Source: Siphonodentalium dalli (Eukaryota > Mollusca > Scaphopoda > Gadilida > Siphonodentaliidae). From it: a DNA stretch of 64,000 bases. Below the pieces are notes generated by a model. It worked only from the letters and a program-made list of their open reading frames with translations, ran no database searches and was not told the DNA's origin. How positions within the stretch are numbered: position 1 is the stretch's first letter; each line of letters begins with the position of its first letter. Below are positions 36,852 to 49,997 of the stretch, in pieces. The stretch lies in NCBI GenBank assembly GCA_032622095.1, contig CP136065.1, forward strand, positions 205,696,151 to 205,760,150, in the 5' to 3' direction. The translations under genes and the position numbers were made by a program.

Positions 36852-36950
36852 AGTGCCCCCATGGCTCAGTTGGTAATTTGCATTGCACATAAGAGCAACA
36901 ATATGGGGACTCCGGCGCGAAACGACGATAACGTGAAACAAACCAACCAA
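36852..36950 (+). mobile_element. Possible tRNA-like SINE head
   Basis: GCCCCCATGGCTCAGTTGGT matches a tRNA 5' half with a perfect A box (TGGCTCAGTTGG), but no convincing B box follows and the cloverleaf does not close, so it is not called as a tRNA gene. Confidence 0.35.
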
Positions 36951-36956
36951 ACGTAA

Positions 36957-37285
36957 TCATGATGGGGAATCACGTGGTTTCGAGATTGGCGAATATACCA
37001 CGCGCTCAAGATGTTTAAACGCACAAAACCATAATATATGAGGGATTGACACATAACATAGCACTTTGACTGTTACGAGCATATGCTAGTTTATTTTAAA
37101 AACAAGTTGATACCTTATTTGTTCTGAAATACTCAGTAGTTTTCTATAACATTCTGACCAAAGTTTCGAGTCGGAGGTTCGTGGAATACATAAAACCATA
37201 CTTCTAGGATAATTCTTCGACTGACAACTTTGGTCAGAATGTTAGCGCACACAACTGTGAGTTTGGACACAAATTTTGTATCCCC
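36957..37285. repeat. Element F, truncated copy
   Basis: Shares GATGGGGAATCACGTGGTTT, TTTGACTGTTACGAGCA, AACAAGTTGATACCTTATTT and the ACTTTGGTCAGAATGTTAG block with the 61.4 kb copy. The right terminus is absent. Confidence 0.6.
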
Positions 37286-38275
37286 ACCGTGGTAATATAG
37301 GGGTGCACATGAATTACAAAGCTTGGTCATGATGGATACACGAGAACTATAGGACCCGCTCTATAATCACACACTATAAACGTTCGGTTGCGTCTGTATG
37401 CGCTTCGGACACTAGTTTTGTACTGGACTGCCCAACCGAGATTGGTCATATCATGGCAATCAGTGGTGAGACGCAGATCGATTCTACATTAGGTTTTGTC
37501 TAGGACCCTAACATATCTTCTCTGACAACTGGTCAATAGGACATAAGAATAAGAATTAGTGGCCACGAAGAAATTGCTATGGTTCTCCATTTCATTACTC
37601 GGGTAAGTGTGGACAGATAGTAACGGCTTTCTCCAATTATTGGAACAGTGCGGGCAGACTCGATTGGATGAAGGGAGTAATATCTTCGACAAATGAGAAA
37701 TCTCCGGAAAGGTTTATGGTGTGTTGTGTTTCGGCCGAACGAACTCACCGCGCTCATTCGGACAAGGGAGATAATTTATAGCCATTTCTGGCGAGAAGGG
37801 GGATAATTTACTGCTATGCCGTGGCTCCATTCACACTTTTCTAACTACGGTCCGCAGACTCGTTTGTACGTCATATCAGAAATCGGATTCATCAGGGCGC
37901 ACAGGCGCGATCTCGTTTCCGTTTTGAGATTATAGCTGACAAAGATCGAGTCGGATGAAGGGCGTGCATCTCCGATAGCTCGAATCACCAGACTGCACAG
38001 AAGTTATTGCTCATTATCGACGTGGACTACGCTGAGTTCAGTGGAGAAATGAGATAGGATGTAGTGGGCTAGAGTGGGAGTGGGAAGAAATAGAGGGAAA
38101 ATAGAGATAATTGTTCTGATTCAACAGTCCCCTATCATTCTTAATACCGCAAGTGTAATATATTGTGCTGAAGTGCAATACACTTTGCTTATTAATCGTA
38201 ACGGCTGTATACTATAAATTTAAGTGAATTATGTGAAAGATAGAGAAAGACAGATACAGAGTCAGATATATCACA
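37286..38275. other. No feature recognised
   Basis: Locally higher GC at 37.7-38.1 kb with GGGAGATAATTTATAGCC and GGGGATAATTTACTGC as a loose duplicate; no coding evidence. Confidence 0.45.
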
Positions 38276-38335
38276 TTTATGGAGGCACTGACAAATTCTC
38301 ATTTCTTATCGAAACGGCCATGCAGCGATCGGGGG
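38276..38335 (-). repeat. SINE 3' fragment
   Basis: ACAAATTCTCATTTCTTATC and GATCG following match the 3' body of the SINE at 22985-23200. The tRNA-like head is missing. A (GA)n run follows directly. Confidence 0.55.
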
Positions 38336-38346
38336 TAGAGAGGGGG

Positions 38347-40211
<1,865 letters not shown>

Positions 40212-40219
40212 AATTACAG

Positions 40220-40539
40220 TAGGGCCTCGGCGTCTCATTCGGTTAGGGGTACAACTCCAAGCCGTTTCGCCCTCCAGCGCTGGCGATAAGGGTTCAAATC
40301 CACATGTTTCCATCGTGGACTTTCTAACTCGAAATCGTTATCTGGTGGAGTTGCCAGTTACTCGCCGATGGCCGGTGGTTTGCCGCACATGGTTGACGAG
40401 TTTATCAGCCATTGAAATCACTGTTAGATTAGTCGCAAGTGTGCGGATTTCCTCCACCACTAAAACTGGCAAATGTCGTGATATGGCCTTAGTGGCTAAA
40501 GCGACAATAAACCCCAATCGATCAATCAATCAATCAATC
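40220..40539 (+). mobile_element. tRNA-derived SINE with (AATC)n tail
   Basis: The head resembles a tRNA: a GGCGTCTCATTCGGTTAGGGG A-box-like region and a perfect B box GGGTTCAAATCC about 50 bp on. The body runs through GCCGATGGCCGGTGGTTTG and GTGGCTAAAGCGACAATAAA to an AATC repeat tail. AATTACAG occurs directly before (40212-40219) and after (40540-40547), a plausible target duplication. Transcription by Pol III is expected when active. Confidence 0.8.
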
Positions 40540-40878
40540 AATTACAGCAAATTTTATCTCCATATAATGCACGGATGTGCATACTTCCGTTGAAGATGCG
40601 TATACGGCGAACGGGCGAAAAAACAACGGGAACTGGTTATATACATGTACATCTGACCGAACGGCATTCATTTGATTATACGGTGTGAGGGTATCGTCAC
40701 CAACATACGGTACCGGTACTATCATTTGATAACATTGACTCGGGCGTTACTATATAACTATACATGTTACATACTCCAAACGCGCAAAGTAGAAAATTCG
40801 TAAACTGCAAGTATGCGACAGGGATAGAGTAGGCTGCAGTTGAAGATGTTGAAAAGTTCGTCTGTGGTTTTCACAAAT

Positions 40879-41336
40879 GTGACCCGCCATATCAAATCCA
40901 GTCGTAAGTCGGGATTTGTTTTTACCCTGTGCCAATGCATTCTCTTATATATGCGAGTCGACCATAGGTCGCCTCGCATATATAAGAGAATGCATTGGCC
41001 TAACAATTTTGTATCATTTTTTTTAAATAAATGTTTCTTACAATTTTTAGGACATAAAATAAAAAACATCCATTACCCTGCAGGGAGCCCCACACATATA
41101 TAGAAGCATATAGAAGAGTGTCGTCTGCTCATGTTTGTCTGGGGCTCTGTATGGGTGAAATAATAAAATTGTTAAAGAATGCAAGAAAAACTTATTAAAA
41201 TTGTAAAAAATTGTTAGGCCAATGCATTCTCTTATATATGCGAGGCGACCTATGGTCGACTCGCATATATAAGAGAATGCATTGGCACAGGGTAAAAAAA
41301 TCCCGACCTACGACTGGATTTGATATGGCTGGTCAC
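40879..41336 (+). mobile_element. GTGACC-ended MITE with hairpin pair, copy 1
   Basis: Inverted termini GTGACCCGCCATATC continue inward through CCAGTCGTA and TCGGGAT to CCCTGTGCC, so the inverted repeat runs into hairpins at 40931-40999 and 41218-41286. Between them lies a unique core with CCATTACCCTGCAGGGAGCC and TGTCTGGGGCTCTGTATG. AAAT is found directly outside both ends, suggesting a 4-bp target duplication. There is no coding capacity. The superfamily is not certain. Confidence 0.8.
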
Positions 41337-41835
41337 AAATATAAATGCAAACTGGCGCTGCCTATTTGCTCATCTGCTGTAATAGATCACTGAAACATGC
41401 TACTTTATATCGCTGTGGCGCCTCCGATGAGAATAAGCTGTACATTGATACAAACATTATTAAATTCGAAGTTATCACATCCCAGACAGCTCAGTCAAAA
41501 TCACCTCTTGACTTTTAGACAAGGATTTTGTGATAGTTCGATCCATTTACGGATAATGCCTCAAACATTACAAAATCAATGTGGATTCAGGTGTCAAGTG
41601 TTTGTTACGTTTAATGACCCTCTAGCCGTAGCTGGCCAAATTCGTCTCTACATTTGTGGAAGGAAGTTCTGATATGATAAAATGGGGATTTAAAATTTTA
41701 CTTTTATTTAATTGATTTAGATTGTAGAGTGGGCTGATTATAAAAACAAACCACTGAATGTTGGCTTCTGATTTTAATTCGAGGTGGTTAAGATAAACTG
41801 CACCCTTCCCATGTGAACCGTGGTCTTTTTAGAGG

Positions 41836-41979
41836 ATCTACAATTCGTCCCCAGTTTGTAGCGGAATTTACAAAACGAGTCCAGTAAATTAGGTCTGGAC
41901 CTCGCCAAAGGCTCGGTCCAGACCTACTTACTGGACGAGTTTTGTAATTTCCGCTATAAACTGGGGACGAGATGTAGAT
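41836..41979. repeat. Palindromic element
   Basis: ATCTACAATTCGTCCCCAG through AGGTCTGGACC is mirrored by GGTCCAGACCT through CTGGGGACGAGATGTAGAT. The loop is about 10-15 nt. Confidence 0.8.
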
Positions 41980-42339
41980 TCTATCTATTATATGATCCAA
42001 AACATCGACAAAACATACTTAAATCAACAAATGGGACACGAAACTAACATCGGCTTCTATATGCGATGACGTTTCCCGTAACTATTCGTTGTTTGCCCGC
42101 GTAAAGAAATAGTCCCAGAAAAATAAAGACTCTTTGGTGCATTTAATGGCGTGTATTATAATTTTATGATCATAAACTTTCTTCTAAAAGTCCCATACTA
42201 AATGATGGGCAAAAGAAGTTGATAAATCACGATATCTACCTGGTTGTGCTATAAATAGGCCAGATAAAGATCACCCGACGTCATGAGTTATTAATAGGAA
42301 GTATAATTCCCTGGGTTTTCCCATTGATAAATAAGGCCG

Positions 42340-43900
42340 TGTGTATTATCCAAACAAATTGAGTGTATCTGAGCAGCTCACCAATCGCTGTCACTTATAC
42401 ATAATTAGTTCGGAGTGCTTTGCAGTAGTCAATAACAACATTTCTTGTGAATTTTCAACGAGAATGGCTGCGACTGAAAATCCTATCGACGAGCTTGAGT
42501 TGGCAAGATTATTATATGAAAAGGATGCGGAATACACCAGGCGGGCCACCAAGAATGCTGTCGGGGTATTTCGATCGTACATATCTTCAAGAAATCAGAG
42601 TGCAGATTTCGAGAATTACTTGGCTGACGATTTGGACTTAGTTCTTGAGAAATTTTACGCAGAGATTCGAAATGAGAAAGGGGAGCTGTATACAAAATCT
42701 ATATATGTCTTCAATTCGTTATGGTATTAATAGACATTTGCAGCTCTCAAACAGACATATTGATATCGTGAATGTGATGGATTTCACACGTTCTCGGAAA
42801 ATATTCTCAGCTGTAACAAAAGATTTTAAAAAACAAGGAAAAGGATCGATACAGCATCGCCCACCACTTGAGAAAACTGACTTGGAGCGGATGTACCAGT
42901 ATTTCACGGAGGACAACAGCAACATTCGACTACAACAGAAAGCGTTTGTTGACCTTGTGTTGTATCTTGGGCGACGTGGTCGTGAAAACATTCATGAACT
43001 GAAAATTTCGGACATTGTCAAAAAGAAAGACTCTGAGGCTAACACCTATCTGTTTCTAGACAAAGATGAAATGACAAAAAAAATCACCAGGAAGACACCA
43101 ATACGGCTGATGGTAGGATCTATGCATTACCAGGCGATCCAATGTGTCCCGTCAAGTCATTTGATTTCTACAAAAGCAGACTGAATCCGCAGTGTGATAG
43201 GTTGTTCCAACGTCCCAACCGCAATCAGAGCGCAAACAGCTGGTTTGTCAAAACACCTCTTGGTCATAACAGCATTGGTAAAATGATGAGTGTTATCAGT
43301 GAGAGCGCTGGACTTTCCCGGAAATATACAAATCATTCCTTGAGAGCTACAACTGTTCACCTGCTTGATAGCAATGAGTTACACTGGCTACACTGCGCCT
43401 AACATAAAAAAAAGTTGTCTGACTCAATATCGCGATCTCTACGGCCTAACACTGCTCTTGCTGTCCCGGAATCTATACGCCCCAGCAACACTCTTATTGT
43501 CGCCAAGAAAGAAAATGAACCGGCTGAAGGAAATTTTGAAATTGAGACAGATGAGCTTGAGCCGTTAACCAGTAGTCAACTCAGTTACATCTTTTCTGAA
43601 GTGAACGACATTATTGGACTTGATGAAATTACTACACACAGTAGTACTAGTGCGCTTTCAGTTCAGTCAATGTCAAAATCAAGCAATGTTCCAATGCGTA
43701 AAATGCAAAATAACAATCGACAAGCTCCAGTTTTCATTAACTGTCCAAACTTAACAATTAATTACAATTAATTGATTACAATTGATTTTCGGATGTTCAA
43801 TTAACTACAAGTGATTTGCGGATGTTCATGACAATGTGGTGACGTTTGGTAATATATATCATCATACATGTAGATGATGTACCGTATTGATTATTAAATT
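42340..43900 (+). mobile_element. Crypton DNA transposon remnant (approximate bounds)
   Basis: The recombinase pseudogene fills most of this interval, with about 120 bp on each side that I cannot assign to another repeat. Cryptons use a tyrosine recombinase, have no terminal inverted repeats and leave little or no target duplication, so the ends cannot be set from a single copy. I see no inverted termini here, which fits. Bounds are a guess; a second copy elsewhere in the genome would define them. Confidence 0.6.
42464..43771 (+). pseudogene. Crypton-type tyrosine recombinase, frameshifted
   Basis: Seen: one protein-like region spread over shifting frames. The N-terminal part (42464 to about 42705) has an acidic/helical MAATENPIDELELARL start. 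Next comes a YMSSIRYGINRHL block with a following GKGSIQHRPPLEKTDLERMY region and LGRRGRENIHEL (about 42700-43147). Then come CPVKSFDFYKSRLNP, LFQRP and NHSLRATTVHLL (43148 to about 43375), and a C-terminal tail ending VFINCPNLTINYN (to 43771). Known: this order matches the DUF3504/ZMYM-type tyrosine recombinases of Crypton DNA transposons, with the catalytic Arg in GRRGREN and His-Arg in NHSLR. Single-base shifts occur near 42700, 43145 and 43375-43400. The expected TGH box reads as TGY in another frame, and a candidate nucleophile Tyr follows in LTQY. The start ATG has a purine at -3. The gene is broken and presumably cannot move itself. A domesticated gene is less likely given the frameshifts. 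Confidence 0.82.
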
Positions 43901-44010
43901 TTGACATTGATAAACATTGTTGTGCATTTTATGGATTTATATATATGGGTCAGTAAGGTAGTTCAGGCCTAATGGGCTTGATACCATTGGTGGATCATAT
44001 AATAAAACAC

Positions 44011-44147
44011 TTATTGCATAGTTTCGAGGTTGACACGAGGATTTATCTACCCTTGGAAGTTAATATTCACCTCGGCCTGCGGCCTTAGTGAATATTAACT
44101 TCCTCGGGTTGATAAATCCTCATGTCAACCTCGAAACCATGCAATAA
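44011..44147. repeat. Palindromic element near the Crypton
   Basis: Arms TTATTGCATAGTTTCGAGG to AGTTAATATTCACC are mirrored on the right. The centre is a GC-rich CGGCCTGCGGCC. Several mismatches are present. Confidence 0.8.
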
Positions 44148-44687
44148 ATGTATAATATTTAATGACATAACTTTTCAAACTCTTCATTCATGATAGTTTG
44201 TTGAAAAATATTGGAAGCCATAATATTTGGAGACGTAGCGTACGGAATGTTAACAGACGACAAACCGGAAGAGAAATGGTTACATGGCACTATATCCTGT
44301 TATTAAGGGAACGTTTAATATCACAATTTATAGAATGGGTTTATTGAATGGAATAAGGGTAGGATCATGTAATAAATATACATATATTGTATGTTGGAAA
44401 CATTGCTATACGCCATGCACCCGCAACGAGTTCCATATCATATTTAATGTTCTGATAGTGTGTTATGTATTTATTATATACACTGGCATGTAATGGCAAT
44501 TCTTGACTGTGAATTTCATTGTATCTAAAATTTGCCTTAATACAATTTAAATGTAGCAAGCTGTGTTATTGCATTATTCATACAATAACCCAAACGGGAA
44601 GATGATTAATTTACGTCGTATATCATGACGACAACGTCAACACAAAATAACGCAGGCTTGATTTCAACGTGAGGTACATGGTAATAT

Positions 44688-45146
44688 GTGACCCGCCATA
44701 TCAAATCCAGTCGTAAGTCGGGATTTTTTTTACCCTGTGCCAATGCATTCTCTTATATATGCGAGTCGACCATAGGTCGCCTCGCATATATAAGAGAATG
44801 CATTGGCCTAACATTTTTTTTACAATTTTAATAATTATTTCTTGTATTCTTTAACAATTTTATAATTTCACCCATACAGAGCCCCAGACAAACATGAGCA
44901 GACGACACTCTTCTATATGCTTCTATATATGTGTGGGGCTCCCTGCAGGGTAATGGATGTTTTTTATTTTATGTCCTAAAAATTGTCAGAAACATTTATT
45001 TAAAACAAATGATAAAAAATTGTTAGGCCAATGCATTCTCTTATATATGCGAGGCGATCTATGGTCGACTCGTATATATAAGAGAATGCATTGGCACAGG
45101 GTAAAAAAAATCCCGAATTCCGACTGGATCTGATATGGCGGGTCAC
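44688..45146 (-). mobile_element. GTGACC-ended MITE with hairpin pair, copy 2
   Basis: Same termini as the 40.9 kb copy, but the unique core (44872-44985) is inverted, so the element sits the other way round. Hairpins are at 44739-44807 and 45027-45095. ATAT flanks both ends, which again fits a 4-bp target duplication. Confidence 0.8.
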
Positions 45147-46688
45147 ATATATATTCACTCATTTCGCTGGCGGTGATTCTGTTGAATAGATATACTTCAA
45201 TATAACGGACGTGGAATAAATTGATATCTAAAATGTAAACGAATGCGCAAAGATAGTTAAAATGGCGGCTGATTTAGTAAAATCGTTATCATGGGTTATA
45301 AGGTCAGTCATCTACGATTTCCTGTCAGTAATTGACCGAATAAACGGAATCATAGCATAGCACCCCCACAACTGCACCGGATATAACCAGAATGATGACA
45401 TGACCCGCGGCGATAGGCTTCCGTCAGGATTGATAACTACCACAGACGATAACCAGGACAGCGAAAGCACATTTTATCGAGACCGAGGTCGCCCTATGTG
45501 ACGTATTCCACCATCAATCATCCAAGTATATATGCCGGAAAGTAGACCTTCCAGAAACCATGTCATGTTTCGCAGTCTGATGACATTATAACACCCGTAA
45601 GAATACATCGTACTTGACGAACTGATGAGTGTATTATATCACAGTATCGACTTTCATTTCTCGTGATTTTCAGATGATTGATCTAAACGTAGATTTGATA
45701 TTGTTTTTTGAAGGTATATCTACGTTTCCAGATTATCTCTCTAGCGACTTTCGTTTGGAAAGAGCATTTGAATGCAATTTAGAACAGCGATTTTGCTTCA
45801 AACTTAGATTATAATGTATATAAATATGTTTGAATAGAGAACTGATATGATAGAGAACTGATACCAATAGTAGATTATTATATATATTCGAAGATTTTGA
45901 GGGACACGGACAATTGTTAGTACATGTATCAAGTTTTAAAAGACATTACATTCTTTCTATTTATAAACCTATATTGTTATGTCACGTGTGGTTTTTGACA
46001 ATATCCAGGTTCAGATTTAACTCACATAACGTCTGATATTTGAAAATAAAGACAGCGTGGCGTCACACTTGGATTTTCAAATAGAAAACGTGAGTTCGTG
46101 GCTCGTGAAATTCAAGGATGACTGATGCCTGGGCGGATCAGCGAGACGACAGATCTAGGGGTTCTAAGCATTTGTTGACGAGGGATTGTAAGTTGAGACA
46201 TTTCAACACAATGGGTGAAATCGATGATACTCTGACCTACAGGCGAGGGACGACAGCTGAGTAACCTATTGACGATATATGTGGGATTAAGCATCTTTAT
46301 TATAGCGCACACTGTTCAAATATAGATCAGCATTGTCATTGTGAGGGAGATCATGGTATGGCCATATGTTTCTACACAAAGTTCAGTCCGATAGAAATTA
46401 ACAATGGGCTGCGACGTTAAAATCATTACAGAATCTGATCTCGTGGGAATAGGGCATTATGAGCGAATGCGATATGTCTGGGGATGATTGACCCTTAACC
46501 CGGCCATGCATAATTTCCACAGGCTTTCTTTCATATGAGTATCTATACTGCCTAAATGATTGATGACGCCAGTCAATGATATTATACGACCGAACATGGG
46601 CGTTAATATACTATATAAGACGTCATTCGCCATGGCATGCAATGGAGAATTTTGAAACCCAATCTATACTAAATATTCATTGACTAAT
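45147..46688. other. No feature recognised
   Basis: Unassigned intronic DNA between a hairpin MITE and the 482-bp palindrome. Confidence 0.5.
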
Positions 46689-47170
46689 ACAATTAATAAA
46701 TAATAGCTCAATGTCCATAGCTTTCGGGCCACGCCCTTCTTCAGTGGAATCATAGTATATGAAAATTACATTTTGCAGCAGCAGTCACTAACAATGATCG
46801 ACAGAATAACCATGAAGTCCGTTGTAACGTCGACTTATGCGTCTCAGCCACACCGACGTCACGTGTCATTATTTCCCGCCATTTTCACTCCGTCCCGATG
46901 GAATTGGTTTTGGTGTTAAAACAAGACACGGCGCCGGTTTTAACACCAAAACCAATTCCATCGGGACGGAGTGAAAATGGCGGGAAATAATGACACGTGA
47001 CGTCGGTATGGCTGAGACGCATAAGTCGACGTTACAACGGACTTCATGGTTATTCTGTCGATCATTGTGAGTGACTGCTGTTGCAAAATGTAATTTTCAT
47101 ATACTATGATTCCACTGAAGAAGGGCGTGGCCCGAAAGCTATGGACATTGAGCTATTATTTATTAATTGT
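46689..47170. repeat. Near-perfect 482-bp palindrome (fold-back element)
   Basis: Arms 46689-46922 and 46937-47170 (234 bp each) surround a 14-nt loop (AAGACACGGCGCCG). Only a few mismatches are visible, for example in GCCACACCGACG against its partner. CATTGACTAATA occurs at 46678-46689 and again at 47213-47224, possibly a flanking duplication. The near-identity suggests a young insertion or conversion between the arms. Confidence 0.85.
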
Positions 47171-47233
47171 TATAATATTCGGTCCCTCAATACATGGACC
47201 ATTCACTACTAGCATTGACTAATAGTTTCATTA

Positions 47234-47633
47234 TTAACCCTTTACCCAACAAACCGGCCAAAACCGGCCAAATAAAGATTCAACAGCCTAAAATATCTTC
47301 GGTCTGTCTCAATATAACCATACACATATGGATATCATTGGAACCGGCTCCTTGACCACATTGTGATAGTTACAGTTATGCCATGTGCCAATGCATTCTC
47401 TTATATATGCGAGTCGACCATAGGTCGCCTCGCATATATAAGAGAATGCATTGGCCTAAAAAAAATCTTTTTTTAACACTTTTTACCATTTTTTCTTACA
47501 TTCTTTAACAATTTTATAATTTTTAATGTGTTAAGCCAATGCATTCTCTTATATATGCGAGGCGACCTATGGTCGACTCGCATATATAAGAGAATGCATT
47601 GGCACAGGGCCCTTCTGTTGGGTAAAGGGTTAA
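47234..47633 (-). mobile_element. TTAA-flanked MITE with hairpin pair, copy 4
   Basis: TTAA at 47234-47237 and 47630-47633, CCCTTTACCCAAC termini, unique arm on the left, hairpins at 47387-47455 and 47535-47603. It lies between a long fold-back element and a second type of TTAA repeat. Confidence 0.85.
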
Positions 47634-47642
47634 AGGTCGTTT

Positions 47643-47824
47643 GCTGCACTCAGTATCTAAACATTTCCCACCAATAAATATGAATTCTTCTGAACTTGTA
47701 TTATCTTTGCGTCATACTTTATTCTATCATGTTTACTGAACACCCCTCCAAATGAATAATAGACATTTCCTAAGTTTAATTTTATAACTGACTGGGAGAA
47801 TCCATTTATTATAGAAAGGGTTAA
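47643..47824 (+). mobile_element. TTAA-flanked repeat R, copy 3
   Basis: Shares TATCTAAACATTTCCC, CCTCCAAATGAATAATAGAC and the end ATAGAAAGGGTTAA with the family. The left terminus is missing next to the hairpin-bearing TTAA MITE that ends at 47633. Confidence 0.6.
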
Positions 47825-48178
47825 TTTCCCAAAAACTAAATCCTCCATAACGAAAGCTACATTTTCAAACTAGTGGAAGAGTTGAACTGGAACAATGGTA
47901 CTCTGAAAGTTTGCACACAGGAATGCTTCGTGGTCTTTCAATACAAAACATCTTATCCTATACCAAAAACAAATTGTATTTGAAATGAAATCAACCAATG
48001 TTGTACCAGATAACAAAATCGTATTTCAGCTTTTGTTAGTTTGTTATAAGGATTTAACTATATCTCAATTTAATTGTGATTTAGAAATATTTTTTTTCAG
48101 CTCAAAACATGTGAATTATCTCTGTTGGAAATCAAATTTTCTGGCAAAAGGTGCAGTTGTTATAAACAGTTACTGAGG

Positions 48179-48299
48179 TACAGTAATGCCCTAAGTAATC
48201 GACTCGTTAACTACAGCAGAATTATGGGTAATTTTTCAGGATTTAGTCGGAAATATGGCTTGTTGCCATTCATCGGAAAGCCCTCACTGCATTACTGTA
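48179..48299 (+). mobile_element. Mariner-type MITE, copy 2
   Basis: TA-flanked, begins CAGTAATGCCCTAAGTAAT and ends TGCATTACTG. The core is nearly identical to that of the 5.5 kb copy, but the right inverted repeat is shortened by an internal deletion. Confidence 0.75.
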
Positions 48300-48484
48300 G
48301 GATATGAGGATATGAGGATGAACATTTTGAGAGTTCAATGACTAGTGAAATATGAAATGCACATCAATCTAAAAAGTTGAGCATGCATGGAGTTTCGTAA
48401 ATCTACTCAGACTGTCCAGTACCGTCGGTTACGCTTGGCGAAGTGTTGCGTGAGTAAAACATAGTGATGGTGCGTAATTTCCAT

Positions 48485-48730
48485 GGGAGTGATATTGGTG
48501 TTGGATACACTAGGATGGGAGTGATATTGGTGTTGGATACACTAGGATGGGAGTGATATTGGTGTTGGATACACTAGGATGGGAGTGATATTGGTGTTGG
48601 ATACACTAGGATGGGAGTGATATTGGTGTTGGATACACTAGGATGGGAGTGATATTGATGTTGGATACACTAGGATGGGAGTGATATTGGTGTTGGATAC
48701 ACTAGGATGGGACTGATATTGGTGTTGGAT
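48485..48730 (+). repeat. 32-bp minisatellite, about 7.7 units
   Basis: The unit contains GATGGGAGTGATATTGGTG and TTGGATACACTAG. Units are nearly identical, so the array is young. It ends directly at the TTAA repeat R copy. Confidence 0.95.
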
Positions 48731-48736
48731 AAGAGC

Positions 48737-48986
48737 TTAACCCTTTATATACTAAATGGATTATCCCACTCATTTATAAAAATATATATTGGAATGGTCT
48801 ATTATTCATCTGGAGCAGTTATCAGGAAAAATAAGCAGACGAAAGATAATACAAATACAGAAAGAGTCCTATTTATTGCCGGGAAATGTTCAGATAATAA
48901 GGTCAGTGTTTGTTGAACTTATTATCTGAACATTTCCCAAGGGATAACTACACGTCAATGAGTATTTAGCATATAGAAAGGATTAA
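48737..48986 (+). mobile_element. TTAA-flanked repeat R, copy 4 (fullest copy)
   Basis: TTAA at 48737-48740 and 48983-48986. Termini CCCTTTATATACTAAAT and ATTTAGCATATAGAAAGG form inverted repeats. It contains an internal inverted repeat built on GAACATTTCCC/GGGAAATGTTC around AACAAACACTGACC. Related copies are at 32714, 34520 and 47643. Probably a second non-autonomous piggyBac-type family. Confidence 0.65.
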
Positions 48987-49292
48987 TCCGCGAACATGGC
49001 GGCATGTTCTGTTCTCATTGTAAAGATATATCCTGGCAGCCCGCCGTTACGAAAACCCAACGCGTATTCGGAAACCATCATGCAGGATAATTGTATATCT
49101 GCATAACATTGAATACAACATGCATGCATATTGTCAGCCAATACATACACGGTTGGATAGCGAAATATACTTAATCGGGGTTCACGATTAGGTAGCGATT
49201 GATATTAAATCGCAATAACACGTGGCACGCGAGGTTAGGATTGATGCTAGGATTATTGACGAGAACGGAGTACTTTTAAAGAGCTTACAAAT

Positions 49293-49724
49293 GTGACCCG
49301 CCATATCAATCTAGTCGTAAGTCGGGATTTTTTTTACCCTGTGCCAATGCATTCTCTTATATATGCGAGTCGACCATAGGTCGCCTCGCATATATAAGAG
49401 AATGCATTGGTCTAAAAAAAAAAATTCATTTTTTAAATAAATGTTTCTTACAATTTTTAGGACATAAAATAAAAAACATCCATTACCCTGCAGGGAGCCC
49501 CACACATATATAGAAGCATATAGAAGAGTGTCGTCTGCTCATGTTTGTCTGGGGCTCTGTATGGGTGAAATTATAAAATTGTTAAAGAATACAAGAAAAA
49601 ATTATTAAAATTGTAAAAAATTGTTAGGCCAATGCATTCTCTTATACTCGCATATATAAGAGAATGCATTGGCACAGGGTAAAAAAAATCCCGACTTACG
49701 ACTGGATTTGATATGGCGGGTCAC
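49293..49724 (+). mobile_element. GTGACC-ended MITE with hairpin pair, copy 3
   Basis: Same termini and forward core as the 40.9 kb copy. The left hairpin is whole (49343-49411). The right one (49628-49673) has lost the 23 bp that form the top of the stem and the loop. Flanks are AAAT and ACAT, a near match to a 4-bp duplication. Confidence 0.78.
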
Positions 49725-49997
49725 ACATAGACATCTCCTTAGACATAGTACTGAGGGTGCATGCACTACTATCCGATATTTATTCCCCACCGGAAACCTA
49801 AAGTTCGAGCAATCAAAATATAAATGAGTAATATTAAGACATATCACGTTCACCCGGACTGATATATAGCGTGGACTCATCGATCGTGGAATCTTTAAAC
49901 AAAATGTGCATTTCATTAGGTTTGCGTGCGTCTGGCGATACGTCGGTCAATGAACCTTCATCTGATTACGAATGACGATAAGTATGCTCCGAAGACG

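Noticed and set aside
36852-36925. Functional tRNA gene
   Set aside because: A good A box but no B box, and no closing cloverleaf.
40767-41393. Recurrent frames containing QCILLYMRGDLWSTRIYK
   Set aside because: They are translations of the hairpin module and appear on both strands at many hairpin copies.
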